DNA of 49,387 nucleotides from Nocardiopsis xinjiangensis YIM 90004 (GTDB taxonomy: Bacteria; Actinomycetota; Actinomycetes; Streptosporangiales; Streptosporangiaceae), in the NCBI RefSeq assembly GCF_000341145.1, contig NZ_ANBE01000032.1, positions 29,243 through 78,629 on the forward strand, read 5' to 3'. This document shows positions 40,717-49,387 of the stretch, one piece after another. Positions within the stretch are counted from its first letter, which is position 1, and each line of letters begins with the position of its first letter. The notes below the pieces were generated by a model. That model saw only the letters and a list, made by a program, of their open reading frames with translations, was not told the DNA's origin and did not search any database. A program made the translations under genes and the position numbers.

Positions 40717-41238
40717 ATGAGCCAGTCCGACAAGACCCCCTCCGCCTTCGACGACGTGTTCTCGGCCAACGCCGAGTACGCCGCGAACTTTCAGCTGAAG
40801 GGCTTGCAGCCCGTCGCCCAGCGCGGTCTGGCTCTGATCACGTGCATGGACTCGCGCATCGAGCCCCTGGACATGTTGGGTCTGGAGCCCGGTGACGCGA
40901 AGATCCTGCGCAACGCGGGCGCCCGCGTCACGGACGACACCCTGCGAACGCTGGTCCTGGCCGTGTACCTGCTCGGTGTGGACCGTGTACTGGTGCTGCC
41001 GCACACCCGCTGCAAGATGGCGTCCGTGGAGGGCGACGACGCGGTGCACGACGTCATCGAGGAGCAGTACGGCGTGGACACCCGGAGCCTGGAGTTCCAC
41101 ACCGACAACAACCAGCGGGGCGCGCTCCGCCACGATCTCGAGCGCATCCGCCACCACCCGCTGCTTCCCGAGGGCCTGCCCGTCACCGGCGCCATCTACG
41201 ACGTGGACACCGGCCGTGTGGACCCCACCGGCCTCTGA
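40717..41238 (+). CDS. Beta-carbonic anhydrase
   Basis: 173 residues. It interconverts CO2 and bicarbonate. Zinc ligands are Cys43 (ITCMDSRI, with the catalytic Asp45-Arg47 dyad), His96 and Cys99 (PHTRCKM). ATG 40717 has GGAAGGG about 9 nt upstream. Short relative of the plant-type family, as in many actinomycetes. A perfect palindrome lies just upstream. Confidence 0.92.
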   Translation: MSQSDKTPSAFDDVFSANAEYAANFQLKGLQPVAQRGLALITCMDSRIEPLDMLGLEPGDAKILRNAGARVTDDTLRTLVLAVYLLGVDRVLVLPHTRCKMASVEGDDAVHDVIEEQYGVDTRSLEFHTDNNQRGALRHDLERIRHHPLLPEGLPVTGAIYDVDTGRVDPTGL

Positions 41239-41435
41239 ACACGTGACAGGCCGACGGAGCAGCACCGGCGTGCGTGGGCAGGTGGGAAACACACCGCGTG
41301 TGCCGGGGCGGAGAACCCGCTCACGGTGAACGCGCCGCGGGCCGCGGTGGTGGGTAGGTCTCCTGGGGGGCGGGGAATGCCGACGTCCTCCGGGCGGTTC
41401 TCACCCCCAGACGGCTCGTCGTCGAGAGGAGCACC

Positions 41436-41762
41436 GTGGCTGACAGCACCTACGACACCTTCAACCGCGCCCGCCTGTTCATGGAACTCGGCGACCCCAT
41501 CTACGCGGCCCGCATCCTCGAACCCGTGGCTGATGAGGAGACCGAGAACCGTTCCATGATGGAGCTGCTCGGACGTGCCTACTTCGGCTCGGCACAGCTC
41601 AACAAGGCCGAGCGCACCTTCCGCCGGCTCATCGAACTCGACCCCGTCGACAACTGGGCGCACATCGCTCTGGCACGCACCCTCGAACGGCAGAACCGCT
41701 ACGAGGAAGCGGCCACCTACCGCCGGATGTACTCGGTGATGTCCGGCGGCAGCCTGGACTGA
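41436..41762 (+). CDS. TPR-repeat protein
   Basis: 108 residues made of about three tetratricopeptide helical hairpins ([60 protein letters not shown]). Likely a protein-interaction adaptor. GTG 41436 has GAGGAG 6 nt upstream. Followed by a hairpin terminator just before the Cds1-like gene. Confidence 0.85.
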   Translation: MADSTYDTFNRARLFMELGDPIYAARILEPVADEETENRSMMELLGRAYFGSAQLNKAERTFRRLIELDPVDNWAHIALARTLERQNRYEEAATYRRMYSVMSGGSLD

Positions 41763-41772
41763 CACCGCACGC

Positions 41773-41801
41773 GGCCGCGCCGAGAGCTCTCCGGCGCGGC
41801 C
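41773..41801 (+). terminator. Hairpin terminator after the TPR gene
   Basis: Perfect 10-bp stem GGCCGCGCCG (41773-41782) and CGGCGCGGCC (41792-41801), 9-nt loop. Confidence 0.7.
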
Positions 41802-41805
41802 CGAC

Positions 41806-41811
41806 TATGGT
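41806..41811 (+). promoter_or_regulatory. Putative -10 box of a leaderless Cds1-like transcript
   Basis: TATGGT ends 7 nt before ATG 41819, the leaderless pattern; there is no Shine-Dalgarno sequence. An in-frame ATG inside this box (41807) is therefore unlikely to be the start. Confidence 0.55.
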
Positions 41812-41818
41812 GGCTGCC

Positions 41819-42961
41819 ATGATCTCACCTCCACCGCACGTCCCCGAACCCGGCGAGAACCCCCCGTGGGTCGAACGCGACACCCGCACCACACGCCGGT
41901 GGGCCGACGAGGCCGTGCGCAAGGTGATGGCCGACGCCAACCGCTCGGCCGACACCCACCTGCACGCCTTCCCCCTCCCGGAGGAATGGGGCATCGACCT
42001 CTACCTCAAGGACGAGTCGGTCCACCCCACGGGCAGCCTCAAGCACCGCCTGGCCCGGTCCCTGTTCCTGTACGGGTTGGCCAACGGGTGGATCGCCGAG
42101 GGAACGACGATCGTGGAGGCCAGCTCCGGGTCGACCGCGGTCTCGGAGGCCTACTTCGCGCAGTTGATCGGGCTGGAATTCGTCACGGTCATCCCGCGCA
42201 GCACGAGCCCGGAGAAGATCGCGCTCATCGAGAGGTACGGCGGCCGCTGCCACTTCGTCGACGCTCCCCCGGCGATGTACACCGAGGCCGAGCGCCTGGC
42301 CGCCGAGACCGGCGGGCACTACATGGACCAGTTCACGTACGCCGAGCGGGCCACGGACTGGCGGGGCAACAACAACATCGCCGAGTCGATCTTCGAGCAG
42401 CTGGCACTGGAGCGTTATCCCCATCCGGAGTGGGTCGTCGTGGGGGCCGGTACCGGGGGCACTTCGGCAACCATCGGCCGCTACCTGCGTTACCGCCGCC
42501 TGGGCACTCGGCTCGCTGTGGTCGACCCCGAGAACTCGGCGTTCTTCCCGGGGTGGGTGACGGGCGCCTCCGACTACGGGACCGGTAGGCCCTCGGGCAT
42601 CGAGGGGATCGGCCGGCCCCGCATGGAACCGAGCTTCGTCCCCTCGGTGATCGACCTGATGATGCCGGTGCCCGACGCCGCCAGTATCGCGGCCATGCGG
42701 GACCTGCACGACCGGACGGGACTGTCGGCGGGCGGCTCGACCGGAACGAACCTGTGGGGTGTGTGGCACCTGATCGCCCGCATGCTCCGTGAGGGCCGCA
42801 GAGGCAGTGTGGTCACGCTCATCTGCGACGGCGGCGAGCGTTACCAGCACAGCTACTACGACGACACGTGGGTGAAGGAGCGCGGCATGGATCCGGCCCC
42901 CTACCGCACGGCGATCGAGCGGCTGCTGTCGGAAGGTGTGTGGGAGCCTCCCCGCGCCTGA
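41819..42961 (+). CDS. PLP-dependent cysteine synthase-family enzyme (Cds1-like cysteine desulfhydrase)
   Basis: 380 residues of fold type II PLP enzymes. Lys75 in HPTGSLKHR binds [13 protein letters not shown] and [15 protein letters not shown] hold the cofactor phosphate and substrate. The extra C-terminal region and the [12 protein letters not shown] segment match Mycobacterium Cds1, which makes pyruvate, H2S and ammonia from L-cysteine. It may instead synthesise cysteine. Likely leaderless from ATG 41819. Convergent with the topoisomerase IV B gene. Confidence 0.87.
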   Translation: MISPPPHVPEPGENPPWVERDTRTTRRWADEAVRKVMADANRSADTHLHAFPLPEEWGIDLYLKDESVHPTGSLKHRLARSLFLYGLANGWIAEGTTIVEASSGSTAVSEAYFAQLIGLEFVTVIPRSTSPEKIALIERYGGRCHFVDAPPAMYTEAERLAAETGGHYMDQFTYAERATDWRGNNNIAESIFEQLALERYPHPEWVVVGAGTGGTSATIGRYLRYRRLGTRLAVVDPENSAFFPGWVTGASDYGTGRPSGIEGIGRPRMEPSFVPSVIDLMMPVPDAASIAAMRDLHDRTGLSAGGSTGTNLWGVWHLIARMLREGRRGSVVTLICDGGERYQHSYYDDTWVKERGMDPAPYRTAIERLLSEGVWEPPRA

Positions 42962-43024
42962 TCCTCGCCCGTGAAACAGGAACGGTGGCCGCGATCCCCG
43001 GAAGGCAGGGCGTTGCGACCACCG

Positions 43025-43055
43025 CCAGGGCCCCGGCCCACGGCCGGGTCCCTGG
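43025..43055. terminator. Hairpin between convergent genes
   Basis: 14-bp stem with one mismatch: CCAGGGCCCCGGCC (43025-43038) with GGCCGGGTCCCTGG (43042-43055), 3-nt loop. Confidence 0.75.
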
Positions 43056-43066
43056 TGTTCGGTGCC

Positions 43067-45172
43067 TCAGGCGTCGATACGTGCGGCGTCGAGCTCCTGC
43101 GCGCCGTCCTGGATGAACCGGCGGCGCGGGGCCACCTCGTTGCCCATGAGCAGGCTGAACACGGACGCGGCCTCCTCGGCCTGTTCCACCTGGATACGGC
43201 GCAGCGTACGGTGGCTCGGGTCCATGGTGGTCTCGGCGAGCTGGTCGGCGTCCATCTCACCCAGACCCTTGTACCGCTGCACCGGTTCCTTCCAGGAGAT
43301 ACCGCGCTTCTCGAGGTCGAGCAGGATGCGCTGCAGCTCGGCGTCGGAGTAGGTGTAGATGTAGCGGTCTTCCTTCTTGGCTCCCCGCTTGCGCTTGGTG
43401 TTGGTGATCTCGATGCGGTGCAGCGGCGGTACCGCCGCGTAGACCCGCCCGGCCTCCAGCATGGGGCGCATGTAGCGGTAGATGAGGGTGAGCAGCAGGC
43501 ACCGGATGTGGGCGCCGTCGACGTCGGCGTCGGCCATGAGGATGATGCGGCCGTACCGCGCGGCGTCGATGTCGAAGCTGCGCCCGGAACCGGCACCGAT
43601 CACCTGCAGGATGGCGGCGCACTCGGCGTTCTTGAGCATGTCTGCCACCGACGACTTCTGCACGTTGAGGATCTTGCCCCGGATCGGCAGCAGCGCCTGG
43701 AACTCCGAGTCGCGCGCCAGCTTGGCGGTACCGAGCGCGGAGTCCCCCTCGACGATGAAGAGCTCGCTGTGCTCCAGGCCCTCGCTGCGGCAGTCCACGA
43801 GTTTGGCCGGGAGCGCCGAGCTCTCCAGGGCGTTCTTGCGGCGCTGGGTCTCACGCTGCTGGCGGGCGGCCAGGCGGGCCTTGGCGGCGCCCACGACCTT
43901 CTCCAGGACGTTGCGTGCCTTGGCCTTGTCCGCGCGCTTGGTGGAAGCGAGCCATTCCTTGAGGTGCGAGCCCATGATCTGGGAGACGATGCGCGTCGCG
44001 GCGGAGGTGCCGAGGATCTCCTTGGTCTGGCCCTCGAACTGCGGTTCGGGAAGGCGCACGGTCACGACCGCGGTCAGGCCCTCCTGGGTGTCGTCCTTGG
44101 TGACGGGGTCGTCGCTGTTCTTGAGGAGCTTGGTGGCGCGCAGCTGGTCGTTGATCACCCGCACCAGGGCACGTTCGAACCCGTTGAGGTGGGTTCCGCC
44201 CTTCGGAGTGGCGATCACGTTGACGAAGGAACGCACGGTGGTGTCGTAGCCGCTGCCCCAGCGCAGGGCGATGTCGACCTCGAGGCGGCGCTCGACGTCG
44301 GTGGGCACCATGTGCCCCTCCTCGTCCAACACCGGCACGGTCTCGTTGAACGTGCCGCTGCCCTGGACGCGCAGCACGTCGCTGACGGCCTCGTCGGTCG
44401 CCAGGTAGGTGCAGAACTCGCCGATCCCGCCGTCGAAGCGGAATTCCTCCTCGTAGTGGGGGGCGCCCTCGGTGCGCTCGTCGCGCACGGCGATGGTGAG
44501 CCCGGGGATGAGGAAGGCCGTCTGGCGCGCACGGTCCATCAGGGACTCACGCGCGATGTCGGCTTCCTTGAGGAAGATCTGGTTGTCGGGCCAGAAGCGG
44601 ATGCGGGTGCCCGTGTTCTTCTGGGCGACCTTGCGTACCTGCTCCAGGCCGGAATTGGGGGTGAACTCGGCGTCGGGCCCGGCACCGCCGAAACGGCCGG
44701 CGATGCCGCGACGGAAGCTGAGCGCGTAGGTGTGGCCCTGGCGGTCGACCTCGACGTCGAGTCGGGACGAGAGGGCGTTGACCACGGAGGCTCCGACACC
44801 GTGGAGTCCACCGGAGGCGTTGTAGGAACCGGAGCCGAACTTGCCGCCCGCGTGGAGCTTGGTCATGACGAGCTCGACACCGGAGAGACCGGACTTGGGT
44901 TCGGCGTCCACCGGGATCCCGCGTCCGTCGTCGGCCACGGAGACGGAACCGTCTGCGTGGAGGACGACATCGATGCGGGAGCAATAGTTGCCCAGGGCCT
45001 CGTCGACGGAGTTGTCGATGATCTCCCACATGCAGTGGGTGAGGCCTCGGCTGTCGGTGGAGCCGATGTACATGCCCGGCCGTTTGCGCACCGCCTCAAG
45101 ACCTTCGAGGACCGACAGGTGCCGGGCGGAATAGTCCTCGGGGTCGTGGACGGCTGCGGTCAAGGCGGTCAC
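43067..45172 (-). CDS. parE: DNA topoisomerase IV subunit B (ParE-like)
   Basis: 701 residues, type II topoisomerase ATPase subunit. GHKL ATPase motifs EIIDNSVDEAL, ADDGRGIPVD and GLHGVGASVVNAL; transducer Lys region; TOPRIM motifs EGDSALGTAKLARD and DADVDGAHI bind Mg. Size and context fit ParE with the ParC-like gene at 38073. GTG 45172 has AGGAG 11 nt upstream (AGGAGATG...); the ATG inside that site is out of frame. Longer open frame (to 45289) is not supported. Expected role: chromosome decatenation. Confidence 0.92.
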   Translation of the reverse strand: MTALTAAVHDPEDYSARHLSVLEGLEAVRKRPGMYIGSTDSRGLTHCMWEIIDNSVDEALGNYCSRIDVVLHADGSVSVADDGRGIPVDAEPKSGLSGVELVMTKLHAGGKFGSGSYNASGGLHGVGASVVNALSSRLDVEVDRQGHTYALSFRRGIAGRFGGAGPDAEFTPNSGLEQVRKVAQKNTGTRIRFWPDNQIFLKEADIARESLMDRARQTAFLIPGLTIAVRDERTEGAPHYEEEFRFDGGIGEFCTYLATDEAVSDVLRVQGSGTFNETVPVLDEEGHMVPTDVERRLEVDIALRWGSGYDTTVRSFVNVIATPKGGTHLNGFERALVRVINDQLRATKLLKNSDDPVTKDDTQEGLTAVVTVRLPEPQFEGQTKEILGTSAATRIVSQIMGSHLKEWLASTKRADKAKARNVLEKVVGAAKARLAARQQRETQRRKNALESSALPAKLVDCRSEGLEHSELFIVEGDSALGTAKLARDSEFQALLPIRGKILNVQKSSVADMLKNAECAAILQVIGAGSGRSFDIDAARYGRIILMADADVDGAHIRCLLLTLIYRYMRPMLEAGRVYAAVPPLHRIEITNTKRKRGAKKEDRYIYTYSDAELQRILLDLEKRGISWKEPVQRYKGLGEMDADQLAETTMDPSHRTLRRIQVEQAEEAASVFSLLMGNEVAPRRRFIQDGAQELDAARIDA

Positions 45173-45488
45173 TCGGACATCTCCTGCGTCTTGAGGGCCA
45201 TCGGGCTCCAGTAGCGGTGCGTGCCCTTTGTACCGCGCCGCACTGACTGAACGAGGGGCGGGCCGCGCCGAAGAGTGGTGATCCCTCACACGGTCGTCGG
45301 GACGGGAGGGGACAAAAGTGGCCGGCGGTGTGCGTCCGCCGCTGGGTGCGCGACGGCATCGGGTGTTCCGCGCGGTCGGCGGGTCCTACCTCGCGCGAGA
45401 CTACCACCTCCCCGCGTGTGCAACCGGTGGCAGCGGCCGGGAAGCTCCCGTGGTCCGGGGATGCAGAACCAGCACGAGGGGTACACCG

Positions 45489-45516
45489 TTGACAAGGGCC
45501 GACGCGCAATGACATT
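45489..45516 (+). promoter_or_regulatory. Promoter-like -35/-10 pair upstream of DUF7455
   Basis: Perfect -35 TTGACA (45489-45494), 16-bp spacer, GACATT as a weak -10. The start codon is 130 nt further, so the leader would be long and contains the 45538-45558 repeat. Confidence 0.45.
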
Positions 45517-45537
45517 GCTCCCGAAAGAGGACGAAAG

Positions 45538-45558
45538 GGAATCATCCCGGCTGATTCC
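45538..45558 (+). repeat. Inverted repeat in the DUF7455 leader
   Basis: GGAATCA (45538-45544) and TGATTCC (45552-45558), 7-nt loop: possible operator or leader hairpin. Confidence 0.4.
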
Positions 45559-45649
45559 GCTGTCGGCGTACAGGGGATCAGGTTGGGAACGTCCGCGCCG
45601 GGTTAGATGTTGTCAGAGGTGACTAACGCCGAGTATTGAGGATGGCGAA

Positions 45650-45874
45650 GTGACTGGAACCCTTGCCCCCACCCAGCCGCTGACGGCTGCTGACCGTTGC
45701 GACCGCTGTGGTGCACAGGCGTATGTCCGGGTACTGCTGAACTCCGGCGGCGAGCTGTTGTTCTGCGCTCACCACATGCGCAAGCACGACGACTCGATCC
45801 GAAAGATCGCCTCGGACATCCAGGACGAGACGGACAAGCTCCACGAGAGCAACAACGCCACGGACGAGCGTTAG
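45650..45874 (+). CDS. DUF7455 zinc-ribbon-like small protein
   Basis: 74 residues with CDRCGAQ and LLFCAHHM, a Cys-x2-Cys...Cys-x2-His zinc site, and an acidic helical tail. A conserved actinobacterial family near parE and the principal sigma factor; function unknown. GTG 45650 has GAGG 8 nt upstream. Ended by a strong terminator. Confidence 0.87.
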   Translation: MTGTLAPTQPLTAADRCDRCGAQAYVRVLLNSGGELLFCAHHMRKHDDSIRKIASDIQDETDKLHESNNATDER

Positions 45875-45932
45875 CCACGGCACGGTCGCGGGACCTTCCC
45901 GCGACCGGTACGGCACAACAGAAAAAGCTTGT

Positions 45933-45971
45933 GTAGGCGGCGGTCCCTCGGGGCCGCCGCCTACGTTTTTT
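45933..45971 (+). terminator. Rho-independent terminator
   Basis: 15-bp stem GTAGGCGGCGG/CCGCCGCCTAC with one G-T pair (45933-45964) followed by GTTTTTT (45965-45971), the clearest classical terminator in the window. Confidence 0.9.
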
Positions 45972-46012
45972 CTGGGGCTCGCGCACCGGCCCACACGGCC
46001 CCGGGACGCCTC

Positions 46013-46693
46013 TCAGCCGAGGACCCGGTTGTGGTACCGGCTCGCCGGCACGAACCCGAACCCCTCGTACAGACCGAGCGCCGGACCGTTGCCTTCGACC
46101 ACGCACAGGTAAGCGCTGCGAGCACCCTTGTCGTGGGCCCAGGTGAGCAGATCCCCGAGTACACCGCGCCCCACGCCCCTTCCCCGTGACGCGGTGGCGG
46201 TGACCATGGAACAGATCGCCGCGGATTCCCCGTCGACCACCACACAGCCGCGTCCCCGCCCGCCCGGCGCGACCCCGTAACCGGCCGCGACCTGACCCAG
46301 GATGCGTTCGACCCCGCGGGCCTGGCGCTCGGAACCGGCGGTCAGGGCCGACCACTCCAGAGTGGGACGGGTCCCGATCTGCGTGGTTCCGGGCCCTTCG
46401 GGGCGTCGGACGAGGCCCCGCTCGAGCACGAGGGTGGGCTCGACCTTCCGGTATCCGGCCGCGGCCAGCCGGATGCCGGTCCCCTCCTCACCCGGCCAGA
46501 CCTGCACACAGGGGGCGAGGCCGTGTCGGCGATAGAATCCGGTCACCACATCGACGTCGGCGCCGGGTTCCAGGACGAGTGCGCAGTTGGCCCGTTTGGT
46601 GACACCCTCGCTCCTCCCCAGGCGCCACCCGCCGCGTTCGACCGTCTCCAGCGCGGGCCAGTCGGCGGCCACCCGCCGCGCCCACTCGTGCAT
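46013..46693 (-). CDS. GNAT-family N-acetyltransferase
   Basis: 226 residues. The acetyl-CoA loop SRGRGVGRGVLGDLLTWAHD and C-terminal NGPALGLYEGFGF are typical; the N-terminal part is a partial second GNAT lobe common in actinobacteria (WPALETVERGGWRL, GVTKRANCALVLEP). ATG 46693 is preferred because GGAGGTGAGGAGG lies just before it; ATG 46741, preceded by GGAAGGA, is also possible. Divergent from YaaA. Substrate unknown. Confidence 0.85.
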   Translation of the reverse strand: MHEWARRVAADWPALETVERGGWRLGRSEGVTKRANCALVLEPGADVDVVTGFYRRHGLAPCVQVWPGEEGTGIRLAAAGYRKVEPTLVLERGLVRRPEGPGTTQIGTRPTLEWSALTAGSERQARGVERILGQVAAGYGVAPGGRGRGCVVVDGESAAICSMVTATASRGRGVGRGVLGDLLTWAHDKGARSAYLCVVEGNGPALGLYEGFGFVPASRYHNRVLG

Positions 46694-46780
46694 GTCGGCC
46701 TCCTCACCTCCGGAAGCCGCGATGTTACCGGGGTTTACCATGGGTGCGTCCTTCCGCCCCCTCCCCATCTGGAGTCCTGC

Positions 46781-47521
46781 ATGCTCGTCCTCCTGCCGCC
46801 CTCGGAGGGCAAGGCCACCGACGGCGACGGTCCACCGCTCGACCTGGCTTCTCTGACCCTTCCCGGCCTGACGGCCACGCGCGAGGAGGTCATGGCGGCG
46901 CTCATCGAGGTGTGCTCGGGCCCCGAGGAGGAGGCCCGCGGGATCCTGGGGCTCTCCTCCACGCAGACGGACGCGCTCAAACGCAACCTGTCACTGGAGA
47001 CGGCACCGACCCTGCGCGCCGACCAGCTCTACACCGGGGTTCTCTACGACCGCCTGGGCCTGGCCGACCTGCCCCGCACGGACCGGCTGCTCGTCTTCTC
47101 CGGATTGTGGGGCGCGGTGGGCCCTGCCGACCGGTTGCCGCCCTACCGGCTGTCCATGGGGGTCAAACTGCCGCCGCTGGGCGGGCTGGGCGCGTACTGG
47201 CGCCGGGCCGCGAAGAAGGAACTGGACGAGTTCACCGAGGGGCACCTGCTGGTGGACTGCCGCTCCTCGGCCTACGCGGGCGTCTACAGGAGCAAGGCGG
47301 CACTGGCTGTACGAGTGCTGCGCGAACGTGTGGTGGACGGGCAGGCCAGGCGGTCGGTGGTCAGCCACATGGCCAAGGCCACCCGTGGCGACATCACCCG
47401 TTCACTGCTGCTGGAGAACGTGGACGCGCGCACCCCGGAGGAGCTCGCCGATGCCCTGCGCGACCTGGGACACACAGCGGAGCTCGGCCAGGGACGGCTC
47501 GATGTCATCGTGCGCGACTGA
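46781..47521 (+). CDS. yaaA: YaaA-family peroxide-stress protein (DUF328)
   Basis: 246 residues. MLVLLPPSEGKA starts the family, with LYTGVLYDRLGLADLP, LSMGVKLPPLGGLGAYW and VSHMAKATRGDITR further on. In E. coli YaaA lowers free iron during peroxide stress and binds DNA. ATG 46781 has GGAG 7 nt upstream. Confidence 0.9.
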   Translation: MLVLLPPSEGKATDGDGPPLDLASLTLPGLTATREEVMAALIEVCSGPEEEARGILGLSSTQTDALKRNLSLETAPTLRADQLYTGVLYDRLGLADLPRTDRLLVFSGLWGAVGPADRLPPYRLSMGVKLPPLGGLGAYWRRAAKKELDEFTEGHLLVDCRSSAYAGVYRSKAALAVRVLRERVVDGQARRSVVSHMAKATRGDITRSLLLENVDARTPEELADALRDLGHTAELGQGRLDVIVRD

Positions 47522-47562
47522 GCCGGTCCCCGACCGAGCTCCTGGTGTTCAGGACGTGTGGG

Positions 47563-47859
47563 TCACCGGTTGCCGAGTTCCCGCTCGATCGCGTCGACCT
47601 TGCCGTGCAGGGCGTCGCTGACGCCCTCACGGATGTCGGCCTTGATGCTGAGCGAGACCCGGGAAGTGCCTTGGCCGGCAGCCTCGGTGGCACGCCTGAC
47701 GACGTCCATGACCTCGTCCCACTCACCTTCGACAGTGGTGAACATGGCCGAGGTCTCGTTGGGGAGGCCGCTCTCGCGCACCACCCGGACCGCTCGGGCC
47801 ACAGCCGGCGCAAGAGACTCGCTATTACCTTCCGGGGCTACGGAGAACGCAAGGATCAT
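47563..47859 (-). CDS. MTH1187/YkoF-like thiamine-binding-type protein
   Basis: 98 residues. MILAFSVAPEGN, VRVVRESGLPNETSAMFTTV and VSLSIKADIREG match the MTH1187 family, which binds thiamine-like ligands and forms beta-alpha-beta ferredoxin-like oligomers. Start at 47859 fits the family; ATG 47871 is an alternative. Convergent with YaaA. Confidence 0.85.
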   Translation of the reverse strand: MILAFSVAPEGNSESLAPAVARAVRVVRESGLPNETSAMFTTVEGEWDEVMDVVRRATEAAGQGTSRVSLSIKADIREGVSDALHGKVDAIERELGNR

Positions 47860-48102
47860 GACCCCATGCTGCATCCGCCCCCGGGGCACTTCAAGCATGT
47901 CCTTCGGAAACGCACACGAGCCGTCACCCGCTGTCACGATACGACCCAGTATCGCAACTTTATGCCACACCTACAGCACCTGCGGCAGCATGATGCCGTC
48001 GGATGGAACACGCCTTGGTGAACACGGGTGCCGTACACACCTCGCGGAGATCAACGCTGACTGATCGCCACACCCGCGCGCGGGCGGGGGCACTCGACGC
48101 GA
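47860..48102. other. Intergenic region before the principal sigma factor
   Basis: No gene is seen. An inverted repeat CGATAC (47937-47942) and GTATCG (47949-47954) lies upstream of the MTH1187-like gene on its minus strand and may be an operator or promoter element. Confidence 0.45.
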
Positions 48103-48138
48103 CGATGCGCCGCCCCGAGGGGTCGGGGCGGCGCATCG
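48103..48138 (-). terminator. Hairpin terminator of the principal sigma factor gene
   Basis: Perfect 16-bp stem (48103-48118 with 48123-48138, arms beginning CGATGCGCCG), 4-nt GGGG loop, past the sigma factor stop at 48180. Confidence 0.85.
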
Positions 48139-48179
48139 GAGCCGGTCTCTTCGGTCTGACTCACTACCTGTGACGGGAC

Positions 48180-49387
48180 CTAGTCCAGGTAGTCACGGAG
48201 CACCTGCGAACGCGACGGATGACGGAGCTTCGACATCGTCTTGCTCTCGATCTGCCGGATGCGCTCACGGGTGACACCGTAGACCTTGCCGATCTCGTCT
48301 AAAGTCTTCGGCTGGCCGTCGGTGAGACCGAAGCGCATCGACACGACGCCGGCCTCGCGCTCGGAAAGGGTGTCGAGCACCGAGTGGAGCTGCTCCTGCA
48401 GGAGGGTGAAGCTGACCGCCTCGCCCGGCTGGATCGCCTCGGAGTCCTCGATGAGGTCACCGAACTCGCTGTCGCCGTCCTCGCCCAGCGGTGTGTGCAG
48501 AGAAATCGGCTCTCGGCCGTACTTCTGCACCTCGACGACCTTCTCCGGGGTCATGTCGAGTTCCTTGGCCAGCTCCTCCGGGGTGGGCTCGCGGCCCAGG
48601 TCCTGGAGCATCTGGCGCTGCACACGCGCGAGCTTGTTGATGACCTCGACCATGTGCACCGGGATACGGATGGTGCGTGCCTGGTCGGCCATGGCGCGCG
48701 TGATGGCCTGGCGGATCCACCACGTGGCGTAGGTGGAGAACTTGAAGCCCTTGGTGTAGTCGAACTTCTCCACCGCACGGATCAGACCGAGGTTGCCCTC
48801 CTGGATGAGATCCAGGAACAGCATGCCGCGGCCGGTGTAACGCTTGGCGAGCGAGACGACCAGACGCAGGTTGGCCTCGAGCAGGTGCTTCTTGGCGCGC
48901 CCGCCGTCCTCGGCGATCCAGTCCAACTCGTCGCGCAGTTCGAAGGCGAGGGCGTCGCTCTCGTCGGAGAGCTTCTCCTCCGCGAACAGGCCGGCCTCGA
49001 TGCGCTTGGCGAGCTCGACCTCCTGCTCCGCGTTGAGCAGCGGCACTTTACCGATCTGCTTCAGGTAGTCCTTGACCGGGTCCGCAGTGGCACCGGCAGC
49101 CACCACCTGGGCTGCGGGGGCGTCGTCGTCGTCCTCGTAGAGGACGAAGGAATCGTCCTCGCTGGTGGGCTTGGTCGGGGCGCCCACGGCCTCGGGCTTG
49201 GCCGGCTTCTTCTCGGTCTCGGCCGGGTCCTCGACCAGCTCCAGCTCGGCGCCGGTGTGCTCGAGGTCGTCCATCTCCTCGTCGGCGAACTCACCGGCGG
49301 GGGCCAGCTCGAGGTCCTTCTTGCCCGACTTCTTGGCCGTGCCGGCCGTGCCGGCCGTGCCGGCCGTGCCGGCCGTGCCGGCCGTGC
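48180..49387 (-). CDS. hrdB: Principal RNA polymerase sigma factor (HrdB/SigA type), 5' end cut by window edge
   Basis: 402 C-terminal residues visible. Region 1.2 ([16 protein letters not shown]), region 2 ([20 protein letters not shown], then [20 protein letters not shown] and [12 protein letters not shown]), region 3 and region 4 ([34 protein letters not shown]) are complete, so it recognises -10/-35 promoters of housekeeping genes. An acidic linker precedes region 1.2. At the window edge the frame contains Ala-Gly-Thr repeats encoded by a 9-bp tandem repeat. The start codon is outside the window. Confidence 0.93.
   Translation of the reverse strand, partial: TAGTAGTAGTAGTAGTAKKSGKKDLELAPAGEFADEEMDDLEHTGAELELVEDPAETEKKPAKPEAVGAPTKPTSEDDSFVLYEDDDDAPAAQVVAAGATADPVKDYLKQIGKVPLLNAEQEVELAKRIEAGLFAEEKLSDESDALAFELRDELDWIAEDGGRAKKHLLEANLRLVVSLAKRYTGRGMLFLDLIQEGNLGLIRAVEKFDYTKGFKFSTYATWWIRQAITRAMADQARTIRIPVHMVEVINKLARVQRQMLQDLGREPTPEELAKELDMTPEKVVEVQKYGREPISLHTPLGEDGDSEFGDLIEDSEAIQPGEAVSFTLLQEQLHSVLDTLSEREAGVVSMRFGLTDGQPKTLDEIGKVYGVTRERIRQIESKTMSKLRHPSRSQVLRDYLD
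49336..49387. repeat. 9-bp tandem repeat inside the sigma factor gene
   Basis: GCCGTGCCG repeats five times and then seven more bases at the window edge, encoding consecutive Ala-Gly-Thr in the N-terminal region of the principal sigma factor. The array may continue past the edge. Confidence 0.9.

Larger units (their letters stand above)
45173..45649. other. 477-nt divergent intergenic region
   Basis: No gene supported. It holds a TTGACA (45489-45494) N16 GACATT (45511-45516) promoter-like pair on the plus strand for the DUF7455 gene, and a downstream perfect 7-bp inverted repeat GGAATCA/TGATTCC (45538-45558). Confidence 0.55.

Noticed and set aside
42971-45214. 747-residue open frame on the plus strand
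   Set aside because: It is antisense to the topoisomerase IV B gene; composition is that of a mirrored GC-rich frame.
1-49387. tRNA, rRNA, CRISPR arrays, insertion sequences, phage genes
   Set aside because: No cloverleaf, rRNA segment, regular short repeat array, transposase or integrase was recognised by eye; small RNA genes could be missed without a covariance search.

Overview
The window is about 70% GC with very high third-position GC. It carries many gene families typical of filamentous actinomycetes: an XRE/DUF5753 regulator paired with a DUF397 protein, DUF3145, DUF5998, DUF1707, an F420-type luciferase-like oxidoreductase, a GNAT-acyl-CoA synthetase fusion and an HrdB/SigA-type sigma factor close to topoisomerase genes. 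The best guess is the chromosome of an actinomycete, possibly Nocardiopsaceae. Genus is an inference from gene content only.

Layout. 1-4.8 kb: the 3' end of PTS enzyme I (ptsI), an alpha/beta hydrolase, a divergent TetR/SDR pair and a Baeyer-Villiger monooxygenase. 4.9-6.7 kb: a GlsB/YeaQ-type membrane protein, a sirtuin, and a decayed SDR gene lying antisense to the sirtuin tail. 6.8-10.6 kb: a tightly coupled minus-strand operon encoding a sugar-dehydrogenase-type small subunit, a GMC oxidoreductase with an Fe-S motif and a VioB-like ferritin-fold protein. It is followed by an unusually AT-rich, gene-poor stretch. 11.5-14.0 kb: a regulatory island with a hypothetical protein, an RsbW-like ATPase, and the XRE and DUF397 genes.

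14.3-17.1 kb: a four-gene plus-strand operon with overlapping stops and starts. It encodes a HemK2/MTQ2-like methyltransferase, a CDGSH Fe-S protein, a heme-oxygenase-fold diiron enzyme with all six metal ligands, and an EgtD-like amino-acid N-methyltransferase that has lost the two residues that select histidine. This looks like an uncharacterised amino-acid N-methylation/oxidation pathway and is the strongest candidate for a new system. 17.2-25.2 kb: small membrane protein, lipoprotein, PucR-type regulator, LLM oxidoreductase, PEBP-like protein, an ATP-grasp/inositol-phosphatase pair, DUF1707 and DUF3145 genes. 25.4-28.8 kb: a sigma-70-like factor, a small beta-rich protein and a TPR-CHAT caspase-like protease, a second candidate system.

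28.8-49.4 kb is mainly housekeeping: MBL hydrolase, enoyl-CoA hydratase, DUF5998, GNAT-acyl-CoA synthetase fusion, PfkB kinase, RecQ with a phosphoribosyltransferase-like tail, topoisomerase IV A and B subunits, beta-carbonic anhydrase, TPR protein, Cds1-like PLP enzyme, DUF7455, GNAT, YaaA, an MTH1187/thiamine-binding-like protein, and the primary sigma factor, cut by the window edge. Strong hairpin terminators separate many units, and several genes look leaderless, with a TANNNT box 6-7 nt before the start codon.
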